DNA from: Mxb001 sp051007175
GTDB lineage: Bacteria > Actinomycetota > Actinomycetes > S36-B12
Direction: 5' to 3'
Length of the DNA: 8,471 bases
Assembly (NCBI GenBank): GCA_051007175.1
Contig: JBPCSL010000084.1
Coordinates: forward strand, 1 to 8,471
The notes beneath the pieces were generated by a model that saw nothing but the letters and a program-made list of their open reading frames with translations, was not told the origin of the DNA and ran no database searches. Positions 1 through 5,555 of this stretch are shown here, piece after piece (position 1 is the stretch's first letter; the number at the start of each line of letters is the position of its first letter). The position numbers and the translations under genes were made by a program.

Positions 1-411
1 GTCTCCCTCATCACCCTCAGCCTCGGGGATGCCTCCGTGCAGGTCCAGGCGTTCGCCGCTCCGCGGTCAGCAGGCATCTGGCGTGATGTCCGCGGGCAGC
101 TCATGTCGTCGATCGCCGCGTCGGGTGGTCTCGTCGAGGAAATCGACGGAGAGTTCGGCACCGAGCTCAAGGCCCAGGTCCCCGGTCAGGGCGGCGCCCT
201 GCAGCCCGTGCGCTTCGTGGGCGTCGACGGTCCCCGATGGTTCCTCCGCGGGCTGTTTCTCGGCTCCGCGGCCCCGCAGGGTGCGCGCGAGGATCTCGAG
301 TCCGTCTTCCGCGACATCGTGGTCGTACGCGGGGACGAGGCCATGGCGCCGGGGGATGCGCTCTCGCTCAGGCTGCCGGATGGTGCCCAGACGACGCGCG
401 TCGATACCTAG
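1..411 (+). CDS. DUF3710 domain protein, 3' part (5' end outside window)
   Basis: The reading frame is open from base 1 and ends at TAG 409-411, so only the last 136 residues are visible. The first visible residues, VSLITLSLGD, read as an internal strand rather than an N-terminus. The stretch FVGVDGPRWFLRGLF (about visible residues 72-86) is the signature I associate with DUF3710, a family restricted to Actinobacteria and found next to dut (dUTPase). The M. tuberculosis counterpart is Rv2696c. No transmembrane segment or catalytic motif is visible and the biochemical function is unknown. The gene ends tail to tail with the hydrolase: the tetramer CTAG at 408-411 holds both stop codons. Family assignment is fairly sure. 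An internal ATG at 103 or a GTG could open the same frame, but codons upstream of them are clearly coding. Confidence 0.85.
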   Translation, partial: VSLITLSLGDASVQVQAFAAPRSAGIWRDVRGQLMSSIAASGGLVEEIDGEFGTELKAQVPGQGGALQPVRFVGVDGPRWFLRGLFLGSAAPQGAREDLESVFRDIVVVRGDEAMAPGDALSLRLPDGAQTTRVDT

Positions 412-1094
412 GCCGACGCCAGGGCCGCGGAGACAGCCCAACCAAACGCCTGCGGATCGCTATTCGCCTCCGCCCACGGCACCAGCACCAGGTTCGCGCC
501 GGGAATGCCGGCCGCCCACGCGCGCGCCTCGCTCTCGGGGTGCAGTGCGTCCCCCGTCCATCCCGCGACGACGCAGGGCGTCGGCACGCGACGCAGGTCC
601 GCGTCCGTCGGCCCATGCCCGAGGGCGGCCGCGTGCAGCGCCGGCGCCAGAGTGCCCGGCTCGTAGGCGTCCCAGCCGAGGGCGAGCAGGCTCATCGCGA
701 ACGCTGCGTCGGCAGGAGCTGATGCTCGCGCGTGGTCGAGTGCTGCCGGTGCGCCTAGGGCGGAGACCTGCTCGGCACTCGCGCGCGTGGCCGCAGCGAC
801 GACGGAGGGCGCCCCGCGCCAGGCGGGCAGTGCGAGGACGAGTGCTGCCGCCGCCGACGGGCGACGAGCAGCCCACCGTGCCACGGCGTGCGCTCCCATG
901 CTCACCCCCGCGACGGTGAGCGGGCGCCGGTGGAGAGAGTCCACGTGCCGGTCGAGGGCGGCAATGACCCTCTCGACATCCCCGGACCGGTCCTCGAGGA
1001 GTACGACGTCCGACTCCTGCGCCAGCCATCCCTCGAGCAAGGATCGGGCGGCAACACCGGCCGATCCCGCGCCATGGACGACGATGACGGCCAT
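408..1094 (-). CDS. alpha/beta-hydrolase fold protein
   Basis: This 228-aa Ala-rich protein starts at ATG 1094. It opens with the strand and oxyanion loop of an alpha/beta hydrolase (MAVIVVHGAGSAG) and carries the nucleophile elbow G-V-S-M-G with Ser65. A likely acid residue is Asp182 in GWTGDALHP. The usual histidine after the last strand (expected near residues 205-212, VPWAEANSD) is not seen; His185 is the nearest candidate and is badly placed. The enzyme may therefore be inactive or use an unusual triad. There is no signal peptide, so it is probably cytoplasmic. Position and size match the alanine-rich Rv2695 of M. tuberculosis, whose substrate is unknown. There is no good Shine-Dalgarno near the start, while a -10-like CACAAT lies 6 nt upstream, which fits a leaderless message. 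It is divergent from the OB-fold gene and shares its last 4 bp with the DUF3710 gene. Confidence 0.85.
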   Translation of the reverse strand: MAVIVVHGAGSAGVAARSLLEGWLAQESDVVLLEDRSGDVERVIAALDRHVDSLHRRPLTVAGVSMGAHAVARWAARRPSAAAALVLALPAWRGAPSVVAAATRASAEQVSALGAPAALDHARASAPADAAFAMSLLALGWDAYEPGTLAPALHAAALGHGPTDADLRRVPTPCVVAGWTGDALHPESEARAWAAGIPGANLVLVPWAEANSDPQAFGWAVSAALASA

Positions 1095-1100
1095 GCGGCG

Positions 1101-1128
1101 ATTGTGATCCTGTCGGGGGTAGATTCAA
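1101..1128 (-). promoter_or_regulatory. candidate leaderless promoter of the hydrolase gene
   Basis: On the minus strand TTGAAT (1128-1123) is followed after 16 bp by CACAAT (1106-1101), then CGCCGC and the ATG at 1094. The -35 is close to TTGACA and the -10 matches TATAAT at four of six positions. The six-base gap to the start codon would put +1 on or next to the ATG. This is inferred from spacing alone. Confidence 0.35.
1120..1125 (+). promoter_or_regulatory. candidate -10 element for the OB-fold/DUF3159 pair
   Basis: TAGATT fits the actinobacterial TAnnnT -10 pattern. A start of transcription near 1132 would leave a short leader of about 26 nt containing the good ribosome site GGGAGG just before the ATG at 1158. 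No convincing -35 is visible. The 63-bp gap 1095-1157 holds nothing else recognisable. Confidence 0.35.
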
Positions 1129-1157
1129 CGAGGGGGTCCGCCGGCGAGGGAGGTCAC

Positions 1158-1517
1158 ATGGGCGGCTGGTGGTCCGGCCTCACGCACTCGCAGGAGGACC
1201 ACGAGGCGGAGCAGCTCACCGAGCACCTCGAGGAGAGCGGGGCCGATCCGATCGCGGGCTGCCAGCGAGGCCGCCCCGCACGCGTCTGCGGCACCATCCG
1301 CTCGGTGGCCATCCGTCCCCGAGCGAAGACGCCCACGCTGGAGGCCGAGGTGTACGACGGCACGGGGCACCTGACCCTGGTGTGGCTCGGACGCCGACAC
1401 CTCGCCGGCGTCGAGGTAGGCCGCATGATCGAGGCCTCGGGCCGCGTGACGTGCCCGGTCGACCGCCCTGTCATGTTCAATCCGTCGTACTCACTGCTGC
1501 TCGGAGGAGCAGAGTGA
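1158..1517 (+). CDS. OB-fold nucleic-acid-binding domain protein
   Basis: This 119-aa protein starts at ATG 1158, chosen because GGGAGG sits about 5 nt upstream and because the start leaves only a short acidic/polar N-terminal region (about residues 8-30). Residues about 40-116 look like a single OB-fold barrel: ARVCGTIRSVAIRP, then LEAEVYDGTGHLTLVWLGRR, then the strand around EASGRVT. This is the pattern of RecG/tRNA-anticodon-type OB domains and of Rv2694c in M. tuberculosis. The fold suggests RNA or DNA binding; no catalytic domain is attached and no substrate is known. The stop codon TGA 1515-1517 overlaps the GTG start of the DUF3159 gene, so the two are probably translated together. Confidence 0.85.
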   Translation: MGGWWSGLTHSQEDHEAEQLTEHLEESGADPIAGCQRGRPARVCGTIRSVAIRPRAKTPTLEAEVYDGTGHLTLVWLGRRHLAGVEVGRMIEASGRVTCPVDRPVMFNPSYSLLLGGAE

Positions 1518-2203
1518 CCTCCGACGAGGACAAGGACGACAAGGACAAGGAGCCCCTCATCCTCCCCGAGACGCGGGAGGAGGTGGAGGAGGAGAAGGTC
1601 CTCCTCACCCGGGCCCTCGGAGGATGGCGGGGGATCATCGACTCGGGTCTGCCCACGGTCCTCTTCGTGGTCGCCTACCTCGTGACCGGGAGCCAGCTCG
1701 CGCCGTCCCTGTGGGTGGCGATCGGCGGCGCCGTCCTCATCGCGGGATGGCGGCTCATCCGGCGCGAGAGCCTGCAGCAGATCCTCGCGGGACTCGTCGG
1801 GGTCGGCATCTCGGCCTTCTTCGCGACCAGGACCCAGTCAGGCGAGGGCTACTTCATCCCCGGGCTGCTGCAGAACGCCGCCTACGGCGTGGCCGTCCTC
1901 GTGTCCATCCTCATCGGGTGGCCGCTGGTAGGCGTGATCGTCGGATTCCTCACCGGCAAGGGCACCCGGTGGCGGTCGGACGATGACCTGCGCCAGGCCT
2001 ACGCCGCGGCCTCGTGGATCTGGGTGGGGCTCTTCGCGCTGCGCATCGCCGTTCAGTGGCCGATGTACCTGGCCGGGTGGGTCACGGCCCTCGGGATCGC
2101 GAAGGTCGTGATGGGCGTCCCGCTCTTCATCGCCGCCGGCTATTTCTCGTACCTCGTCCTGCGGCCGACCTTCGAGGCCCGAAGGAGTGCCGAAGGTCAG
2201 TGA
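1514..2203 (+). CDS. DUF3159 family integral membrane protein
   Basis: This 229-aa protein starts at GTG 1514. The start is supported by the GTGA overlap with the upstream stop and by GGAGGAG at 1503-1509; the frame stays open further upstream only as a shadow of the OB-fold gene. Residues 1-30 are very acidic and charged, with DEDKDDKDKE early on, and are presumably cytosolic. About five to six hydrophobic segments follow (roughly 44-60, 64-80, 86-104, 118-147 which may be two, 165-182, 186-217), with polar loops such as TRTQSGEGYFIPG and GKGTRWRSDDDLRQAY. Length and pattern match DUF3159 (Rv2693c in M. tuberculosis), a membrane family of unknown function found with CeoB/CeoC. A transport-related role is only guilt by association. 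The 3' end overlaps the convergent ceoC-like gene by 7 bp. Confidence 0.88.
   Translation: MTSDEDKDDKDKEPLILPETREEVEEEKVLLTRALGGWRGIIDSGLPTVLFVVAYLVTGSQLAPSLWVAIGGAVLIAGWRLIRRESLQQILAGLVGVGISAFFATRTQSGEGYFIPGLLQNAAYGVAVLVSILIGWPLVGVIVGFLTGKGTRWRSDDDLRQAYAAASWIWVGLFALRIAVQWPMYLAGWVTALGIAKVVMGVPLFIAAGYFSYLVLRPTFEARRSAEGQ
2167..2198. terminator. hairpin at a convergent gene junction, possible bidirectional terminator
   Basis: GACCTTCG (2167-2174) is exactly complementary to CGAAGGTC (2191-2198), an 8-bp stem with a 16-nt loop. The same left arm can instead pair CCTTCG (2169-2174) with CGAAGG (2180-2185) over a 5-nt loop. The structure lies in the last codons of the DUF3159 gene and begins at the stop codon of the minus-strand RCK gene. 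There is no run of T on either side, so it is not a classical intrinsic terminator and the role is inferred from position. Confidence 0.3.
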
Positions 2204-2856
2204 CCGCCGAGCATGCGCTGGAGCTCGGGCTCCTGGCCCGGGTCGCACACGAAGAGCAACTCGTCGCCGACCTCGAGGGTGTCGTCGGCGCTCGGCGCGA
2301 TGACGCGCGGCCCACGGACGATAGCGACGAGGGCAGTGTCGGGCGGCCAGGGCATGGAGCCGACCCGGGAGGCGACCGCCGGTGACTCGGCCGGCAGGGT
2401 GATCTCGACAAGCTCCGCCTGTCCCTGGCGGAAGGTGAACAGGCGCACGAGATCGCCGATGCTCACCGCCTCCTCCACGAGGGCGGAGAGCATGCGCGGC
2501 GTCGACACCGCGACATCCACTCCCCATGACTCGTCGAACATCCACTCGTTCTTCGGGTGATTGACGCGCGCGACGACGCGCGGCACGCCGAACTCCGTCT
2601 TCGCGAGCAGGGACACGACGAGGTTGACCTTGTCGTCACCGGTAGCCGCCACGACGACCTGGCACGACGGGAGATCCGCCTCCTCAAGGGCCGTGATCTC
2701 GCACGCATCCGCCAGGAGGACCTCGGCGCCCTCGACAACGCCGGGTCGCGCGAGCTCGGCGTCGCGATCGATGAGGAGCACTTCGTGGCCGAAGCCCAGC
2801 AACTCCCGGGCGATGGAGCGGCCGACCTTGCCCGCCCCCGCGATGGCCACTCTCAT
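2197..2856 (-). CDS. ceoC: TrkA-family RCK protein, second of pair (CeoC-like)
   Basis: This 219-aa potassium-transport regulatory subunit starts at ATG 2856. The RCK_N (TrkA-N) Rossmann domain covers about residues 1-120: the nucleotide-binding glycines are in AGAGKVG (G7, G9, G12) and the acidic residue ending the second strand is Asp30 (LLIDRD), as expected for NAD(H) binding. TrkA_C (RCK_C) follows at about 135-215 (QGQAELVEITLP through the final strand DELLFVCDPG). There is no membrane segment, so it is a peripheral cytosolic protein. It overlaps the upstream RCK gene by ATGA, and GAAGGGA inside that gene is a plausible ribosome site; the two are therefore one coupled operon and may form a hetero-oligomer. 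Its place next to DUF3159 matches Rv2692 (ceoC). Generic annotation would be TrkA. RCK_C domains of some bacteria bind cyclic di-AMP; whether this one does cannot be read from sequence. Confidence 0.92.
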   Translation of the reverse strand: MRVAIAGAGKVGRSIARELLGFGHEVLLIDRDAELARPGVVEGAEVLLADACEITALEEADLPSCQVVVAATGDDKVNLVVSLLAKTEFGVPRVVARVNHPKNEWMFDESWGVDVAVSTPRMLSALVEEAVSIGDLVRLFTFRQGQAELVEITLPAESPAVASRVGSMPWPPDTALVAIVRGPRVIAPSADDTLEVGDELLFVCDPGQEPELQRMLGGH

Positions 2857-3530
2857 GACGATCCCTTCGGGGAGGCGTCGCGCGGGGACGCGAGAACATC
2901 AGCGACGCGCTCCTTCTCATCGGCGCGGCACAGCACGTGCACGAGATCGCCGGTCTGCAGGATCATGTCGGAGGATGCGAGCATCCCCTGGCCGAGTCGG
3001 GTGATGAACGCGACGCGGCCACCGGACGCGCCTTGCAGGTCGGAGAGAGGCCGCCCGAACCACGAGGCCTCGACGGACATCTGGGCGAGCACGACCGTGC
3101 CGCTGGGGTCGCGGTACTCCTCGAGGGCGCCCTGGGGGAGCAGTCCTCGCATGATCTGCCCTGTCGTCCACGAGACCGTCGCGACCGTGGGGATGCCAAG
3201 TCGCTGGTAGACCTCGGCGCGCTTGGGGTCGTAGATGCGCGCGACCACGTGCTCGACGCCGTATGTCTCCCGGGCGACGCGGGCGGCCAGGATATTGGTG
3301 TTGTCGCCGCTGCTGACAGCCGCGAAGGCGTGAGCGCGCTCGATCCCGGCCCTCTCCAGGGTCTCGCGATCGAATCCCACGCCCTTGATGGTCGCGCCGC
3401 CGAAATCGGACGGAAGCCGGCGGAAGGCCTGCGCGTCCTGGTCGACGACGGACACGGAATGACCCGCGCTGTCCAACTGGTCCGCCAGCAGGGAGCCGAC
3501 GCGACCGCACCCGAGGATCACGATGTGCAC
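2853..3530 (-). CDS. ceoB: TrkA-family RCK protein, first of pair (CeoB-like)
   Basis: This 225-aa cytosolic regulatory subunit for potassium transport starts at GTG 3530. That start places the first Rossmann strand HIVILGCGRVG directly at the N-terminus, with the binding glycines G7, G9 and G12 and Asp30 (VSVVDQD). RCK_N spans about residues 1-120, including SSGDNTNILAARVAR, a typical segment contacting the nucleotide, and RIYDPKRAEVYQRLGI. TrkA_C covers about 140-218 and ends in TGDLVHVLCRADE. No Shine-Dalgarno precedes the GTG; a TAGCGT -10-like element lies 6 nt before it, suggesting a leaderless transcript. It is the promoter-proximal gene of the pair and divergent from the permease, exactly the position of Rv2691 (ceoB). 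Family assignment is very safe; the membrane partner is not defined here, because no TrkH/TrkG/KtrB-like gene is in the window. Confidence 0.93.
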   Translation of the reverse strand: MHIVILGCGRVGSLLADQLDSAGHSVSVVDQDAQAFRRLPSDFGGATIKGVGFDRETLERAGIERAHAFAAVSSGDNTNILAARVARETYGVEHVVARIYDPKRAEVYQRLGIPTVATVSWTTGQIMRGLLPQGALEEYRDPSGTVVLAQMSVEASWFGRPLSDLQGASGGRVAFITRLGQGMLASSDMILQTGDLVHVLCRADEKERVADVLASPRDASPKGSS

Positions 3531-3536
3531 GGGACG

Positions 3537-3542
3537 ACGCTA
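3537..3542 (-). promoter_or_regulatory. candidate -10 element of the ceoBC-like operon
   Basis: On the minus strand GTG is followed at once by TAGCGT (TAnnnT class), then CGTCCC and the GTG start codon at 3530. Transcription would begin on or beside the start codon, which explains the missing ribosome site. No good -35 is present; the place where it should lie overlaps the left arm of the palindrome at 3561-3578. Confidence 0.4.
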
Positions 3543-3560
3543 CACGCTGAAAGGGGCAAA

Positions 3561-3578
3561 GGGCGTCCCGGTACGCCC
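3561..3578. promoter_or_regulatory. 18-bp near-palindrome, candidate shared operator of permease and ceoBC
   Basis: GGGCGT (3561-3566) and ACGCCC (3573-3578) form exact 6-bp arms around CCCGGT; eight of nine symmetric pairs match. The centre lies within about 2 bp of the midpoint of the 81-bp divergent gap 3531-3611. The arms fall on the expected -35 zones of both promoters. This is an inference from symmetry and position; short GC-only arms also arise by chance in such DNA. Confidence 0.3.
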
Positions 3579-3597
3579 GGATGCGACCTCAGCGGCC

Positions 3598-3603
3598 TAC
3601 TAT
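3598..3603 (+). promoter_or_regulatory. candidate -10 element of the permease gene
   Basis: TACTAT (TAnnnT) ends 8 nt before the GTG at 3612, spacing that predicts a leaderless transcript. No Shine-Dalgarno-like purine run occurs between it and the start. The -35 position (about 3575-3580) has no consensus match and overlaps the right arm of the central palindrome. Confidence 0.45.
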
Positions 3604-3611
3604 GACGTCTC

Positions 3612-5555
3612 GTGTCCCTGATGGACGCTACGAAGCGTCTGTTCGTCGGTCGCGCTCTGCGCAGCGACCGGCTGGAAGGCACCCTGCTCCCCAAGCGCAT
3701 CGCACTCCCGGTGTTCGCCAGCGACGCCCTGTCGTCGAATGCGTACGCCACCCAGGAGATCCTGCTCGTGCTCGCCCTCGGCGGGGCGTCCCTCTACGCC
3801 GCAGGGCCGTGGGTCGCGGCGGCGGTCGTGGTGATCTTCTTCGTGGTGATCGCCTCCTATCGGCAGAACGTCTACGCCTACCCCAGCGGCGGTGGCGACT
3901 ACGAGGTCGTATCCGTGAATCTGGGGCCTCGCTGGGGAGTGTTCGTCGCGAGCGCGCTCCTAGTGGACTACACCCTCACGGTCGCCGTCTCGATCTCCTC
4001 GGCCGTGGCCAACCTGGGATCGGTCTTCCCGATCGTGGAGCAGCACGCCCCCTGGTGGGCGACCGGATTCGTGGTCCTCATCACTCTTGTCAACCTGCGC
4101 GGCGTGCGGGAGTCGGGCGTCCTCTTCGCCGTCCCCACCTACGGCTTCATGCTCGCGATCGGGCTCATGGTCGGGACCGCCATTGTCCGTCTCGCGACGG
4201 GCGATCACCTGCAGGCCGAGAGCGCCGATTGGGACCTCGTCGCGGAGGGCTCCTTCGCGGGTTTCGCCCTCGCCTTCCTCATCGCGCGTGCCTTCTCGTC
4301 CGGCACGACAGCGCTCACCGGCATCGAGGCGATCGCCAACGGCGTACCGGCGTTCCGCAAGCCCAAGTCGCGCAACGCCGCCACGACGCTGCTGCTTCTC
4401 GGCGTCATCTCCATGAGCATGTTCGCCGCCATCACCTGGCTAGCGCTCATCACGGGAGTCAAGGTCGCCCAGAACGACGCCGACCTCGTCGGCCTGCCTC
4501 CCGGCCAGCCGCAGAAGACGGTGATCGTCCAGATCGCCGGCGCGGTCTTCGGCTCCGCGAATGTCCTCGTGGTGGTGATCTCGATCGCGACCGCGCTCAT
4601 CCTGGCCCTCGCCGCGAATACGGCGTTCAATGGGTTCCCGGTGCTCGGCTCCGTCCTCGCGCGCGACGGCTACCTTCCTCGGCAGCTGCACACCCGCGGA
4701 GACCGCCTCTCCTACAGCAACGGGATCATCGCGCTCGCGATCTTCGCCATCGTGCTCATCGTCGTGTTCCAAGCGGACGTGTCGTCGCTCATCCAGCTCT
4801 ACATCATCGGCGTCTTCGTGTCCTTCACCCTGAGCCAGGTCGGCATGCTGCGGCACTGGAACCGCGAACTCGCCCAGGAGACGGATCCCGAGAAGCGACG
4901 GCGCATGAAGCGGTCGAGGCTCATCAACGGGGTCGGCTTCGTGCTCACCGGCACCGTCCTGGTCATCGTGCTCGCCACGAAGTTCCTGCAAGGCGCCTGG
5001 ATCGTGGTCGTGGCCATGCCGCTGATCTTCCTCTTCATGCAGGCTATTCATCGCCACTACGAACGGGTTCGCGAGGAGCTCGTCGTCGGCAGCGACGAGC
5101 ACGTCACCCTTCCGTCCCGCGTGCACGCGCTCGTGCTGGTGTCCAAATTGCACAAGCCGGCACTCAGAGCCCTCGCCTATGCGCGCGCGACGCGGCCGGA
5201 CACCCTCGAAGGCGTCACCGTCATGGTGGACCGGGAGGAAACAGAGGCGCTCCTCGCCGACTGGGAGCGACGCGAGATCCCGGTGACGCTTCGGGTGCTG
5301 GACTCGCCCTATCGGGAGATCACCAAGCCGATCCTCGAGTACGTGAAGCGGCTCCGGCTCGAGAGCCCCCGTGACCTGGTGACCGTCTACGTGCCCGAGT
5401 ACGTCGTAGGGCACTGGTGGGAGCAGTTGCTGCACAACCAGTCCGCGCTGCGCCTCAAGGCACGGTTGCTCTTCACCCCCGGGGTCATGGTGGTGAGCGT
5501 CCCCTGGCAGTTGATGTCCTCCGACAAGCGGGCCGATCGCGACGCGACGGGCTAG
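3612..5555 (+). CDS. APC/KUP-superfamily permease, KimA-like potassium importer
   Basis: This 647-aa membrane protein starts at GTG 3612 (an ATG three codons later is the alternative). It resembles B. subtilis KimA (YdaO), a proton-coupled potassium importer, by motif: FASDALSSNAYATQEIL (30s-50), SYRQNVYAYPSGGGDY (82-97), ALLVDYTLTVAVSIS (115-129), SSGTTALTGIEAIANG (229-244), ALAANTAFNGFP (332-343), RGDRLSYSNGII (362-373) and LLHNQSALRLKARL (606-619). Residues equivalent to those I recall forming the KimA potassium sites are kept: Asp38, Tyr45, Asp119, Tyr120, Thr123, Ser127, Thr236, Glu239 and Tyr397. About twelve membrane segments fill residues 28-477; a soluble C-terminal domain (about 480-647) follows, as in KimA. 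The M. tuberculosis relative is Rv2690c. Being divergent from two RCK genes supports a potassium role. Many databases would say only APC family permease, and an amino-acid substrate is not excluded. The 3' end overlaps asnB by 4 bp. Confidence 0.9.
   Translation: MSLMDATKRLFVGRALRSDRLEGTLLPKRIALPVFASDALSSNAYATQEILLVLALGGASLYAAGPWVAAAVVVIFFVVIASYRQNVYAYPSGGGDYEVVSVNLGPRWGVFVASALLVDYTLTVAVSISSAVANLGSVFPIVEQHAPWWATGFVVLITLVNLRGVRESGVLFAVPTYGFMLAIGLMVGTAIVRLATGDHLQAESADWDLVAEGSFAGFALAFLIARAFSSGTTALTGIEAIANGVPAFRKPKSRNAATTLLLLGVISMSMFAAITWLALITGVKVAQNDADLVGLPPGQPQKTVIVQIAGAVFGSANVLVVVISIATALILALAANTAFNGFPVLGSVLARDGYLPRQLHTRGDRLSYSNGIIALAIFAIVLIVVFQADVSSLIQLYIIGVFVSFTLSQVGMLRHWNRELAQETDPEKRRRMKRSRLINGVGFVLTGTVLVIVLATKFLQGAWIVVVAMPLIFLFMQAIHRHYERVREELVVGSDEHVTLPSRVHALVLVSKLHKPALRALAYARATRPDTLEGVTVMVDREETEALLADWERREIPVTLRVLDSPYREITKPILEYVKRLRLESPRDLVTVYVPEYVVGHWWEQLLHNQSALRLKARLLFTPGVMVVSVPWQLMSSDKRADRDATG

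Noticed and set aside
392..403. Perfect 12-bp palindrome CGACGCGCGTCG near the DUF3710 stop
   Set aside because: Made of alternating GC-rich coding codons with no loop for a stable hairpin; plausible by chance in this composition.
29..919. Long plus-strand Arg/Pro-rich open frame
   Set aside because: It lies out of frame with DUF3710 and antisense to the hydrolase, whose motifs are clear. High-GC DNA yields such frames routinely.
1169..1513. Upstream open frame in front of the DUF3159 gene
   Set aside because: Its product is Arg/Pro/His-rich, a typical shadow of the OB-fold gene in another frame. GTG 1514 has the overlap and the ribosome site.
3531..3611. Cyclic di-AMP (ydaO-type) riboswitch in front of the KimA-like gene, as in B. 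subtilis
   Set aside because: The gap is only 81 bp, holds two promoters and none of the conserved riboswitch elements, and the likely transcript has no leader.
3581..5374. 597-codon plus-strand open frame within the permease region
   Set aside because: Arg/His-rich composition with no motif; it is a frame shadow of the permease.
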